Shown piece by piece: positions 33,089 through 41,796 of a stretch of DNA of 64,000 bases (its first letter is position 1; each line of letters opens with the position of its first letter). The translations under genes were made by a program, and so were the position numbers. The notes under the pieces are model-generated. The model was not told the DNA's origin. It saw only the letters and a list, made by a program, of their open reading frames with translations, and ran no database searches. The stretch comes from BOG-931 sp963761525 (GTDB taxonomy: Bacteria > Pseudomonadota > Alphaproteobacteria > Rhizobiales > Xanthobacteraceae): contig CAVXHG010000008.1 of assembly GCA_963761525.1 (NCBI GenBank), positions 1,488,001-1,552,000 on the forward strand. Direction: 5' to 3'.

Positions 33089-35144
33089 ATGGAAACGGAC
33101 GTGCTGCATTCTGCAGCAAGCGCCCTGCTGATCATCCTCGACCCAATACGGATGCTCTACCTATTCGGCGGTGTATGCATGGGCCTCTCGCTCGGCATAT
33201 TGCCGGGCATCGGCGGGATCGCCGGAACGGCGCTGCTGCTGCCGTTCACTTACAATTCGATCCGCCGACCGCTTTCGCGCTGCTGCTCGGCCTCGGCGCG
33301 ACCACGACGACGGCCGATCCGATCTCCGCGATTCTGTTCGGCGCTCCCGGTCACGCGGCGTCGGCGGCGACGACGCTCGACGGCTATCCGATGACCCGCC
33401 GCGGCGAAGGCGGCCGCGCGCTCGGCGCTTCCTACATGGCGGCCTTGATCGGCGGCCTGTTCGGCGCGGCGCTGATGGCTGTGGTCCTGCCGGTGCTGCG
33501 TCCGCATCATCCTCTATATCGGTTCGCCGGAACTGCTCGGCATCGCCGTGTTCGGCATTTCCATGGTCGCGGTGCTGTCGGGCAATGCGCCGCTGCGCGG
33601 CCTGACCTCCGCGTGTTTCGGCATGATGCTGGCGATGATCGGCACCGATCCGCAGACCGGCACGCTGCGCTGGACGCTGGACAGCCTTTATCTCTGGGAA
33701 GGCCTGCCGCTGGTGCCGCTGACGCTTGGCATTTTCGCGCTGCCGGAACTGTGCGACCTCGCCATCGGCCGCACCACGATCGTGCAGCAAGGCATGATCG
33801 ATACCAAGACCGGGATGCTGCTCGGCGTGCAGGATTGCATGCGCAATTGGTTGCTGATTCTGCGCTGCTCCTGGATCGGCTCGGCGATGGGCGCGATCCC
33901 CGGCATCGGCGCCTCGGTGATCGACTGGATCTCCTACGGCCACGCGCTGCGCACCGAGAAGGGCGCGGCGCAGACCTTCGGCACCGGCGACGTGCGCGGC
34001 GTCATCGCCGCCGAAAGCGCAACCAACGCCCGCGAAGGCGGCGCGCTGGTGCCGACTGTCGTGTTCGGCGTGCCGTCGAGCGCCGGCATGGCGATCCTGC
34101 TCGGCGCCTTCCTCATCCACGGACTGGTGCCCGGTCCGGAAATGCTGACCAAGCATCTCGACATCACCTATTCGATGGTGTGGAGCATCGCGATCGCCAA
34201 CATTCTCGGCTCCGGCCTGTGCTTCGCGTTCAGCGGCCAGTTCGCGAAGATCGCGACGCTGCGCTACACGCTGTTCATGCCCGGCGTGCTGTGCCTCATC
34301 TATATCGGCGCCTTCGAAGCATCGCGGAATGGGGCGACGTGTTCTCGCTGTTGTTCTTCGGCGTGCTCGGCTGGGCGATGAAACACTTCCAATGGCCGCG
34401 GCCGCCGCTGGTGCTCGGCTTCATCCTCGGCGAAGTGATCGAGCGCTACATGTTCATCTCGATCGAGCGCTACGGCATACAGCTGGATGCTGCGTCCGGT
34501 CGTCGTGGTGATGTTCGTTATGGCGGGGCTGACCCTGCTGCGGCCGTTGCTGCAGGACGTGCGCAGCCATGGCGGCCTCAAGCCATGGTCTCGCAATGGG
34601 GCCAGCCGCAGTTCGCGGTCAACAACCTGTTTGCCGCCGCCCTGCTCTGTCTGTTCGTCGCGATGCTTGGCGAGTCGTTCGAATGGACGTTTGCCGCCCG
34701 CATCATCCCGACCATCGTCGGCACCGGCGCGATCCTGTTTTGCGCCTCAGCCTGATCAACGACGTGTTCGGCCTGCACGATCGTCAGGGCGCCACAGCTA
34801 CCGCAGCCGAGGGCAAGGCAGCGAAAAAAATCCACATGGACATCGCATCAAGACCACTCACCTGCCCGCCAAAACCATCGTCACGCGCGGATTTCTGTTC
34901 TTCGGCTGGATGGCGGGCTTCCTCCGCTAGCATGGCGCTGATCGGGCTTATTCCGACCGTGCCGATCTTCATCATCGCATTCATGCGGCTCGAAGGCCGC
35001 GAGCCATGGAAGATCGTCATTCCCATGGCGGCATCGGTGGTGCTGTTGATCTATGTCGTGTTCGATCAGCTCCTCGCCATTCCGTGGCCGCCGACGCTCG
35101 CTGGAACGCTATTTCCGGCACTGCACGCAATACCGAGCGTTTAG
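33089..35144 (+). pseudogene. Tripartite tricarboxylate transporter TctA-TctB fusion, eight frame changes
   Basis: The start (METDVLHSAASALLIILDPI, ATG 33089, GAGAGGAG upstream) leads into TctA: GLSLGILPGIGGIAGTALLL, then ATTTTADPISAILFGAPGHA, SPELLGIAVFGISMVAVLSG, AIPGIGASVIDWISYGHALR and VPTVVFGVPSSAGMAILLGA. After it, a TctB-like four-helix part follows (GFLFFGWMAGFL, then MALIGLIPTVPIFIIAFMRL). Eight frame changes are needed to read it whole, near 33262, 33505, 34325, 34478, 34580, 34741, 34850 and 34922. Translated segments between them are well conserved. It is not functional as read. The repeat at 35142 supplies the TAG stop. Confidence 0.85.
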
Positions 35145-35190
35145 AGCATGATCCGGAAAAGTGGATGCCGGTTTTCCGAGAAGATCATGC
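35142..35190. repeat. Interspersed palindromic repeat, copy 1
   Basis: TAGAGCATGATCCGGAAAAG begins at the stop codon of the TctB part and continues TGGATGCCGGTTTTCCGAGAAG to ATCATGC. GCATGATC...GATCATGC and CCGGAAAA...TTTTCCG pair as a hairpin. A second copy lies at 62066-62115. Confidence 0.85.
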
Positions 35191-35249
35191 GTTGCAAAAC
35201 ATCCAGACCGTGATCCGATTCAATTTGACGGGATCATGGTCTGGCGGGC

Positions 35250-35741
35250 TCACTTCAGCCGATCGCGAATTTTCTCAAGCCCGGCTTTTGCGCAACCGTC
35301 GTCGAGATTGCCTCCCGGTGCGCCGGCAGCGCCAATCGCGCCGATGACTTCGTTGTCGAGCTTGATCACAACTCCGCCGGGAAAGAACAGAAGGTGTGGC
35401 AGTTTGGCGAGCGGGGTGATCTCTCCGCCCCCCTTGGCGCGTTCGGCGATCGCCATCGTGTCGCTCTTCAGGCTGGCGCTGGTGTAGGCCTTGTCGTGCG
35501 CGCTATCGAGCGTGTGGATGCCCGCGCCGTCACCGCGTACCGCCGCGATCGTGGCGCCGTCGGCATCGACCACCACGGCCGTCTCGAAATAGCCACCCTT
35601 GGCGCAGGACGCGACAGCTTCGCTTGCCGCCTCAGCCGCGAGCGCGGCTGGAATACGATGGGTCGCCAGCGTTTGCGCCGAAGCGGCCGAGGCTAGCATC
35701 GTACCCGCGGTGATAAGCGTTAGCCTGATTGATCGATTCAT
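35250..35741 (-). CDS. GlcG/HbpS (DUF336) haem-binding family protein, secreted
   Basis: A 163-residue protein with a signal (MNRSIRLTLITAGTMLASAA). The mature part is the GlcG/HbpS fold: ETAVVVDADGATIAAVRGDG near residue 52, HDKAYTSASLKSDTMAIAER and HLLFFPGGVVIKLDNEVIGA, and the GAAGAPGGNLDDGCAKAGLE end that closes the family. Family members bind haem or act in glycolate or short-chain acid metabolism. The start at 35741 gives the natural signal peptide. It is divergent from the BT1 transporter gene. Confidence 0.82.
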   Translation of the reverse strand: MNRSIRLTLITAGTMLASAASAQTLATHRIPAALAAEAASEAVASCAKGGYFETAVVVDADGATIAAVRGDGAGIHTLDSAHDKAYTSASLKSDTMAIAERAKGGGEITPLAKLPHLLFFPGGVVIKLDNEVIGAIGAAGAPGGNLDDGCAKAGLEKIRDRLK

Positions 35742-35852
35742 CACGCGTCTCCCTGACAAGATTGTGAGTAATGCGACACTGTCTTGCGCTGATGCTATAC
35801 CCGGCACGCCGTCTTTGACCATGCGCAGAAGGGAGCCGCAGGCATCGATCCA

Positions 35853-37130
35853 ATGAATGATCAGCCATCTTCGCCGGAAATCCAGAATCTGACCGGCGAA
35901 GGGATCGAGATCCGGCCGCTCTTGCTGTTCTTCGCACTGGTTTACGTGGTCGAGGGACTCGGCCAAATCGGCGGACTGATCGCGCAGCCTTTGAATTATT
36001 ATCTGAAGACCGCGCAAGGCTGGACGCCGGTTCAGATCGCCGCCTTCGTCTCGTTGTTCAACCTGCCCTGGATCATCAAGCCGCTTTACGGATTGATTTC
36101 CGATTTCGTCCCGTTGTTCGGTTATCGACGCAAAAGCTACCTGGTGCTTGTGAACGTCGCTGCGATTGCTGGTTTTCTCTCGGTCACGCAGCTCGCCGCG
36201 CCGGGTAACCTGTTCATTGCGTTGACGGTCACTGCTTACGCAATGGCGATATCGAGCACGCTCTGCGGAGCGGTGCTGGTGGAGAACGGCCAGCGTCTTC
36301 ACGCGAGCGGAAGCTTCGTCAATCAGCAGTGGCTCTGGTTCAATATCGCCGCCATGGCGGCTGCACTCGTCGGCGGCCAGCTTGTTCAACGCTTGTCGCC
36401 GGAAGGAGCGCTGCATGGCGCTGCGGCCATCATCGCTGTCGCGCCCATCGCAGTTATTGCCGGCGCGTGGTTTCTCGTTCCTGAGCGAAAGGTCTCAATC
36501 AATCTTGCGGGAATGAAAGACACGTTCGAAGGCTTGAAAGCATCGTTCAAGCGCCGCGAACTGTGGCTGATCGCGGGATTTATTTTTCTGTACAGCTTCA
36601 GTCCAGGATTGAGCACGCCACTCTATTTCACCATGACCGACAGCCTGCACTTCTCCCAAGGCTTTATCGGCATTCTGGGTTCGATTTCGGCTGCAGGCTG
36701 GGTCGTCGGCGCGCTGCTTTATCGCCGGCTGTTCGGCGAACTCACCCTGAGAAGGCTTTTGAACCTCAGTATCCTGTTCGGCACGCTGACCACGCTGGCC
36801 TTCGTGTTTCTGTCAAACGAAGTCACAGCGGCAATAATCTATTTTTGTGCCGGCTTCGCCGGGATGCTGGCCATGGTCGCGCCCCTTACGCTTGCCGCCG
36901 ATTACTGCCCGCCTCGCGCCGAGGGTTTTGCCTTTGCCGTTCTCATGTCGGTCAGCAATCTGGCATCGACGCTTGCCGACAATATCGGTTCGTTTCTCTA
37001 TGCGCATCTGTTCGACAATAACTTAAGGCCGCTGGTCCTGATCTCCGCGGCATTCACAGCCTTCGTTTTCGTTCTTGTGCCCCTTCTGCGGCTCGGCGAT
37101 AAAAAACAGGGTGAGCCTCGGCAAGCGTAG
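35853..37130 (+). CDS. BT1/folate-biopterin family MFS transporter
   Basis: A 425-residue 12-helix membrane protein. The N-terminus PLLLFFALVYVVEGLGQIGG and PWIIKPLYGLISDFVPLFGY (the first with G and D, the second holding the motif A-like GLISD) are typical of the folate-biopterin transporter group. Later features: RRKSYLVLVNVAAIAGF, a loop with PERKVSINLAGMKDTFEGLK, and the conserved LAADYCPPRAEGFAFAVLMS near residue 345. Its substrate in bacteria is not known. It has no linked partner gene. Confidence 0.8.
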   Translation: MNDQPSSPEIQNLTGEGIEIRPLLLFFALVYVVEGLGQIGGLIAQPLNYYLKTAQGWTPVQIAAFVSLFNLPWIIKPLYGLISDFVPLFGYRRKSYLVLVNVAAIAGFLSVTQLAAPGNLFIALTVTAYAMAISSTLCGAVLVENGQRLHASGSFVNQQWLWFNIAAMAAALVGGQLVQRLSPEGALHGAAAIIAVAPIAVIAGAWFLVPERKVSINLAGMKDTFEGLKASFKRRELWLIAGFIFLYSFSPGLSTPLYFTMTDSLHFSQGFIGILGSISAAGWVVGALLYRRLFGELTLRRLLNLSILFGTLTTLAFVFLSNEVTAAIIYFCAGFAGMLAMVAPLTLAADYCPPRAEGFAFAVLMSVSNLASTLADNIGSFLYAHLFDNNLRPLVLISAAFTAFVFVLVPLLRLGDKKQGEPRQA

Positions 37131-37179
37131 CTCGGGCGTAGTCTTGGAACGTAATGGGGTTTGGCAACGTAACGGAAAT

Positions 37180-37204
37180 GGAACAATCTCGCTGAGGGTG
37201 CGTT
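37180..37204 (+). promoter_or_regulatory. EcfG-type promoter candidate, full consensus
   Basis: GGAAC (37180-37184), 16 bases, then CGTT (37201-37204), matching the alphaproteobacterial GGAAC-N16/17-CGTT consensus exactly. It lies 32 bp before the start of the LTxxQ-type gene. Confidence 0.65.
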
Positions 37205-37236
37205 AACCGCTGCAAAATCAATTCTGGTGCCTGGTC

Positions 37237-38259
37237 ATGCGAAAGATCGGCCCTTTTCTCGCCATTGCCGCGCTTGTTACTCCGCTTTTTTTGATACCGA
37301 CCGAAAGCCACGCCTTCGGCGTCAGGCTTGGCCCGTTTTATTTCGGCTTCCCGTCGGGACACCGCCGCTGGCACCACAGCAGTCACCCGAACGATCTTCG
37401 TGACGAAGCGAGCCTGAATACCGGCGCGCAGACCAGGGCCGGCGGTTTGATGTCGCCGCTGATCTATCCGGTTCTCGCGCTGCCGGCTCTATACGGAGAG
37501 ATATTCCCGCCGCCGGCCTCCTCGCCGTGGCCATTCAGTTATGACGCAATTTTCCAGGCTGCGTTTGCGAAAGCCCCGTCGGATCAGAATGCGAACTCCT
37601 GCCCGCAACTTGGCGGCCGATCACTTGTTGCCGAACGTATCAAAAGCGAGATCAGGCCGACGCCCGGCCAGATGCCGTCGTTGCAGAAACTTGGCGGCGC
37701 GCTGAGTTTTGCTTCCGATTATCTGACCAAGGCCTGTCCCACCGATATTCCGCAAGACCCGGCTGGGCGCCTGCAATTGATGGAATGGCAGATCGAAAAG
37801 GTCGCCGAGTCACTCGATATGGTTCGTCAACCATTGCAGGATTTCGAAGGATCGCTGAACGATGTCCAGCGCGCCCGCTTCGCGCCACCTTCAACCGCCG
37901 CGGCGGCGGTTCATCCCGACCGGCCGGATAATATGGGGGCCGACTGTGCGGCTGCGCCGACAAAAGTCGACAGCTCGATTGAACAGATATCGCTAGCGAT
38001 CGAACCCACGGACGCGCAGCGCGACGCCATGAATAATCTCAAGCAGGCGTTTCGCAATGCGGCGAGCGAACTTGACTCCAATTGTCCGGTATCGTCATCG
38101 CCCGACCCGCTGGCGCGGCTTGAAGCAACCGAGGCGCGTCTCGATGCGACGTGGCGCGCCCTGGTGTCGATCCAGGTTGCGCTCAACGATCTCGAAAAGA
38201 ATTTGAACGACGATCAGCGCGCGCGTCTCTACTCCACCGACTTCGCCGCCGCGCAGTAA
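37237..38259 (+). CDS. Spy/CpxP-like periplasmic LTxxQ protein, two repeats
   Basis: A 340-residue secreted protein with a signal peptide (MRKIGPFLAIAALVTPLFLI). The C-terminal half holds two copies of the helical LTxxQ-type unit: QDFEGSLNDVQRARF near residue 205 and ALNDLEKNLNDDQRARL near 315, with DAQRDAMNNLKQAFRNAASE between. Such proteins act as envelope chaperones under stress. The region before it is Pro-rich. It has four conserved-looking cysteines. An exact EcfG-type promoter precedes it, so general-stress control is likely. No operon partner is visible. Confidence 0.78.
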   Translation: MRKIGPFLAIAALVTPLFLIPTESHAFGVRLGPFYFGFPSGHRRWHHSSHPNDLRDEASLNTGAQTRAGGLMSPLIYPVLALPALYGEIFPPPASSPWPFSYDAIFQAAFAKAPSDQNANSCPQLGGRSLVAERIKSEIRPTPGQMPSLQKLGGALSFASDYLTKACPTDIPQDPAGRLQLMEWQIEKVAESLDMVRQPLQDFEGSLNDVQRARFAPPSTAAAAVHPDRPDNMGADCAAAPTKVDSSIEQISLAIEPTDAQRDAMNNLKQAFRNAASELDSNCPVSSSPDPLARLEATEARLDATWRALVSIQVALNDLEKNLNDDQRARLYSTDFAAAQ

Positions 38260-38272
38260 CAAGCGCCGTTAT

Positions 38273-39601
38273 TCAGTTCTGGAAGAACCTGTTGGGCGGC
38301 CGCGGGAGACCGAGATTTTCCCGCAGCGTCTTGCCCTCATATTCGCGCCGGAATATGCCGCGCCGTTGCAGTTCGGGAACGACCTGATTGCAGAAATCCT
38401 CAAGGCCGCCGGGAAGGTAAGGAAACTGGATGGTGAAACCGTCGGAGCCTTCGGTCTCGAGCCACTCTTCCATCTCGTCGGCAATCGTTTTCGCGGTGCC
38501 GACCATGGCAAGGCCGGAATAGCCGCCGAGACGCTGGGCGAGCTGGCGGACGGTAAGGTTCTCGCTTTTCGCCAGCTTGATCGTGCGCTCGCGCCCGCTC
38601 TTCGACGCGTTGGTTTCGGGAACGTCGGGCAACGGACCGTCGGGATCGAACTTCGAGGCATCGTGGCCAAGCGCCATTGACAGCGATGCGATGGCATTGG
38701 CGTAGTTGACCAGACTGTCGAGCTTGGCACGTTTCGCTTTCGCCTCATCCACCGTATCGCCGACAACAACAAAACACGCCGGCAAAATCTTCATGTGCTC
38801 GCGATTGCGGCCGAGCTTTTCCATCCGACCTTTGATGTCGGCACAAAACTCCTGCCCGGCCTTAAGATTACTCTGTGCGGTGAACACCGCCTCCGCCGTT
38901 TCGGCTGCAAGCTGCCGGCCCGCTTCCGAAGCGCCCGCTTGCACGATCAACGGCCAGCCTTGCACCGGACGCGCGATATTCACCGGGCCGCGCACCGAGT
39001 AATACTTACCCTTGTGATCGAGCACGTGCATCTTCGACGGATCGAAGAACACGCCACTCTCGACGTCGCGGATCCAGGCATCGTCTGCCCAGCTGTCCCA
39101 TAGTCCCGTCACGACATCGTAGAATTCGCGCGCGCGGCGATAGCGCTCGGCATGCTCCATGTGCTCTTCCAGGCCGAAATTGAGCGCGGCGTCCGGATTG
39201 GACGTGGTGACGATATTCCAGCCAGCGCGCCCGTTGCTGATGTGGTCGAGCGACGCGAACCGGCGCGCGATGTGATACGGCGCATCGAACGTGGTCGACC
39301 CGGTTGCGACGAGACCGATGTGATCGGTGGCCTGGGACAGCGCCGACAGTAGCGTAAACGGCTCCCACGACGTCGAGGTATGGCTGCGCTTGAGTGCGTC
39401 GATCGGCATGTTGAGCACGGCCATGTGGTCAGCCATGAAAAACGCGTCGAACTTCGCCTGTTCCAGTTTCTGGATGGATTCTTTCATATGGGCGAAGTTG
39501 AAATTCATGTCGGGCCATGCGCCCGGGTAGCGCCATGCGCCGGTATGGATCGAAGCCGGGCGCATAAACGCGCCGAGACGCAACTGACGTCCGGAAGCCA
39601 T
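38273..39601 (-). CDS. LLM-class flavin monooxygenase (NtaA/SnaA/DszA type)
   Basis: A 442-residue FMN-dependent two-component monooxygenase. It starts at ATG 39601 (MASGRQLRLGAFMRPASIHT), with GAGGAT before it. Signatures: AKFDAFFMADHMAVLNMP near 58, LVATGSTTFDAPYHIARRFA, SNGRAGWNIVTTSNPDAALN near 138 and HKGKYYSVRGPVNIARPVQG. It would use reduced FMN to oxidise small organosulfur, nitrilotriacetate-like or alkane compounds; the substrate cannot be named. No partner flavin reductase lies next to it. It converges with the LTxxQ gene. Confidence 0.87.
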   Translation of the reverse strand: MASGRQLRLGAFMRPASIHTGAWRYPGAWPDMNFNFAHMKESIQKLEQAKFDAFFMADHMAVLNMPIDALKRSHTSTSWEPFTLLSALSQATDHIGLVATGSTTFDAPYHIARRFASLDHISNGRAGWNIVTTSNPDAALNFGLEEHMEHAERYRRAREFYDVVTGLWDSWADDAWIRDVESGVFFDPSKMHVLDHKGKYYSVRGPVNIARPVQGWPLIVQAGASEAGRQLAAETAEAVFTAQSNLKAGQEFCADIKGRMEKLGRNREHMKILPACFVVVGDTVDEAKAKRAKLDSLVNYANAIASLSMALGHDASKFDPDGPLPDVPETNASKSGRERTIKLAKSENLTVRQLAQRLGGYSGLAMVGTAKTIADEMEEWLETEGSDGFTIQFPYLPGGLEDFCNQVVPELQRRGIFRREYEGKTLRENLGLPRPPNRFFQN

Positions 39602-39710
39602 GGGAAAATCCTCTGCTGATCTATCAAGCCGCGATCCGGAAGATCGCCCGGTGCCATTGTCAAATATAGCGACGCCGGGCAAAGCGCACCCCTTCTCCTT
39701 TCAAAATAAG

Positions 39711-39744
39711 AAAAGGACCGCCCGGGATCCCGGACGGTCCAAAA
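39711..39744 (-). terminator. Intrinsic terminator of the repeat/CHAP-like gene
   Basis: Minus-strand stem GGACCGTCCGGG / CCCGGGCGGTCC with one mismatch and loop AT, followed by TTTTCTTATTTT. It lies 36 bp past the stop codon. Confidence 0.85.
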
Positions 39745-39779
39745 TGGCCATGCTCCTCTACGAGGATTTCACGGCATTT

Positions 39780-40496
39780 TCATCCCCAGCGGATCGCAAT
39801 CGCGCCGGCGATCGAACGCGGGCGTGTGCGCAGCGCATGCCCGTCGTTACCGGATTCGACGACCCAGTTGCCGTCCTGTTGTCCGACAATCTTGCCAACA
39901 TGGTGCGGCCAGACCACGACGGCACCGACGCCGACAGGTCCGGAATGGCCCCAATGAGACCAGTTGCGCGCGAGGTTGTATTCCGGTCCGGGATCGCCGC
40001 TGACAAGCTGCCGCATTTCCCAGCCGCACCACGCCGACGGACGGCCACCAAGACCTCCTTGGTACGCGGGGGCTGCTTGGTACGTGGTTGCTTCCGCACC
40101 ATTCCAAGAACCACCTGCGGATTGCTGCGCCGGAAGACGACGACGACCGCGCGGGTAGGCCGCCTCTTCCGCGCCATTCCAAGAACCGCCGGCGAATTGC
40201 TGCGCCGGAAGACGACGACGACCGCGTGGGTAGGCCGCCTCTTCCGCACCATTCCAAGCGCCGGCGAATTGCTGCGCCGGAAGACGACGACCGCGTGAGT
40301 AAGTCTCCTCTTTCGAATCATTCCAAAAACCGCCGGCGAATTCCTGCGGCTGGCTGTTTTGATAAATTGACCGTGACCCATACCGCGATGCCTCGCGATG
40401 CAGGCCATGATGGCGATGATAATCTCGTGCTTGTGCGGATTGCGCAAACACGAATGTCGCCGCGATAGCGGCGGCTGGGATCGTCATCAACTTCAT
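39780..40496 (-). CDS. Secreted protein with ~25-residue repeats and a CHAP-like end
   Basis: A 238-residue protein with a signal peptide (MKLMTIPAAAIAATFVFAQS). Residues about 50-140 hold four near-repeats of about 25 residues, of the form QQFAGGSWNGAEEAAYPRGR then RRLPA; the first and fourth copies are diverged. The C-terminal 85 residues contain RPSAWCGWEMRQLVSGD, HVGKIVGQQDGNWVVESGND, and GHALRTRPRSIAGAI. The Cys, His and Asn/Asp order resembles a CHAP/NlpC-type amidase or peptidase core. Close relatives occur as hypothetical proteins in Bradyrhizobium relatives. The repeats are also exact at the DNA level. Confidence 0.72.
   Translation of the reverse strand: MKLMTIPAAAIAATFVFAQSAQARDYHRHHGLHREASRYGSRSIYQNSQPQEFAGGFWNDSKEETYSRGRRLPAQQFAGAWNGAEEAAYPRGRRRLPAQQFAGGSWNGAEEAAYPRGRRRLPAQQSAGGSWNGAEATTYQAAPAYQGGLGGRPSAWCGWEMRQLVSGDPGPEYNLARNWSHWGHSGPVGVGAVVVWPHHVGKIVGQQDGNWVVESGNDGHALRTRPRSIAGAIAIRWG
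40095..40325. repeat. 75-bp tandem repeats inside the repeat/CHAP-like gene
   Basis: The units share GCCGGAAGACGACG, ACCGCG(C/T)G(G/T)GTA, the GCCGCCTCTTCCGC run and CCATTCCAA. Two are nearly identical (40125-40199 and 40200-40260 region) and the outer units are diverged. They encode the repeated QQFAGG...RRLPA segments. Confidence 0.75.
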
Positions 40497-40876
40497 TACG
40501 CATTACTCCTAAGTTGGTTTCGAAGTTCGACTTTTTGCTTTGCCCATGGCCACAAAAACGAACCCCGCCAAACCGTGAGGTCAGGCGGGGTCAAGCAGCC
40601 AAAGAGGCGCGTGTCATACCAACAATCGCGCAATCGTCATGGTCCGCATTTGCATGACTAGGTGCCCGCTTCCGGGACGCCCGCGCCAAATTTTGGCCCC
40701 TTTGTCACCGGCCGGAAAATGCGGCACGGGCGCCTTACTTGTTAATTTGTTTGCTGAGTTTTGTTTGGCTCTAATGAAGCAGCAACGCTGCAAACCTGCG
40801 CACTCAAGCTCTTGCAAACCGGCGATTTGAAGTGCAAGCGTGTACGTCAAACGCAAACATTTCTGGAGTTTTTCTA
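40497..40876. other. Leader region between the CHAP-like and SIP genes
   Basis: A 380 bp AT-richer stretch between divergent genes. On the minus strand it holds a 13-codon ORF (MQMRTMTIARLLV, 40655-40614) and a terminator-like hairpin (40592-40553). No other gene is visible. The plus-strand promoter of the SIP gene must lie at its right end. Confidence 0.5.
40553..40592 (-). terminator. Terminator-like hairpin in the CHAP-like gene leader
   Basis: On the minus strand GACCCCGCC pairs with GGCGGGGTT across a 14-base loop, and GTTTTTG follows. It sits 57-96 bases upstream of the CHAP-like gene start (ATG 40496), so a transcript from further up would end before the gene unless read through. Confidence 0.65.
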
Positions 40877-41677
40877 ATGTCGATGACAGCACCGGCTCCA
40901 ACCCATGAAGCCGATCCGCACGCGCCGCGCCGGGTGCGTCACGAGACGGCCCGCCGCCGCTCCCTGACCGTCAAGAACGTCGAAAAAATATCAGCGCACA
41001 TGATCCGCGTGACACTGACCGGCGATCTTGAAGGCTTCAACAGCCTCGGTTTCGACGACCATGTGAAATTGTTCTTTCCCGACGGCACGACCAACGCTGA
41101 AGGCGCGCCGACGATGCTCGCACGCGATTTCACGCCGCGCCGTTATGACCGCGTGGGCAATACGCTCGAGATCGATTTCGCCATTCACGATGCCGGCCCG
41201 GCGACGCGCTGGGCGACAGAGACGAAGCCCGGACAAACGCTCGCCCTCGGCGGACCGCGCGGTTCGTTCGTCATCCCGATCGCTTATGACTGGCACCTGC
41301 TGATCGGCGACGAGACCGGACTACCGGCGATTTCACGGCGGCTTGCCGAACTTCCCGCCGATACGAAAGTGGTCGTGCTGTGTGAAGTCGACGGCCCAGC
41401 CGATGAACAGAAATTCGAGACCAAGGCCGACGTGACCGTGACATGGGCGCATCGCAACGGCGCGGCGGCCGGCAGCGGAGAAACGCTTTCCAAAGCGCTC
41501 GCGGCGCTGAAGATGCCGGCCGGCGACTACTATGCCTGGGTGGCCTGTGAGTTGCTGGTCGCCAAGGACTTGCGGCGGCAGCTCATCGCCGACCACGGCG
41601 CCAATCCGAAATGGATGCGCGCCGCCGGCTACTGGCGCCGCGGTGCAGTCGCCGTGCATGAGGTGCACGACAGCTAA
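40877..41677 (+). CDS. Siderophore-interacting protein (FAD/NAD(P)H ferric-siderophore reductase)
   Basis: A 266-residue flavoprotein of the SIP family, reducing ferric siderophore complexes in the cytosol. It opens with ATG 40877 (MSMTAPAPTHEADPHAPRRV). Signatures: RVTLTGDLEGFNSLGFDDHV, FTPRRYDRVGNTLEIDFAIH (the R-x-Y-(S/D) FAD motif), GPATRWATETKPGQTLALGG, and the NAD(P) part LIGDETGLPAISRRLAELPA near residue 138. The end KWMRAAGYWRRGAVAVHEVH is typical. GGAG lies nine bases upstream. No siderophore receptor lies near. Confidence 0.85.
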   Translation: MSMTAPAPTHEADPHAPRRVRHETARRRSLTVKNVEKISAHMIRVTLTGDLEGFNSLGFDDHVKLFFPDGTTNAEGAPTMLARDFTPRRYDRVGNTLEIDFAIHDAGPATRWATETKPGQTLALGGPRGSFVIPIAYDWHLLIGDETGLPAISRRLAELPADTKVVVLCEVDGPADEQKFETKADVTVTWAHRNGAAAGSGETLSKALAALKMPAGDYYAWVACELLVAKDLRRQLIADHGANPKWMRAAGYWRRGAVAVHEVHDS

Positions 41678-41721
41678 TCGGGATTCCCCTGGCGGATAAA
41701 TCTGTATTATAAGGCGCGCAA

Positions 41722-41796
41722 GCCGGATTAGCTCAGCGGTAGAGCAGCGGTTTTGTAAACCGTTGGTCGGGAGTTCAATTCTCTCATCCGGCACCA
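41722..41796 (+). tRNA. tRNA-Thr (TGT)
   Basis: The cloverleaf is clear. Acceptor GCCGGAT/ATCCGGC, D-arm GCTCAGCGGTAGAGC, anticodon loop TTTGTAA (anticodon TGT), a short variable arm and T-arm GGGAGTTCAATTCTCTC-like with the CCA end encoded (41794-41796). Length 75 nt. Confidence 0.97.

Noticed and set aside
33161..34156. Minus-strand open frame opposite the TctA gene
   Set aside because: It follows from the GC-rich codon structure of the real TctA on the plus strand; no domain was recognised.
35742..36416. N-terminal extension of the GlcG-like gene
   Set aside because: It overlaps the divergent BT1 transporter and lies before a perfect signal peptide at 35741.
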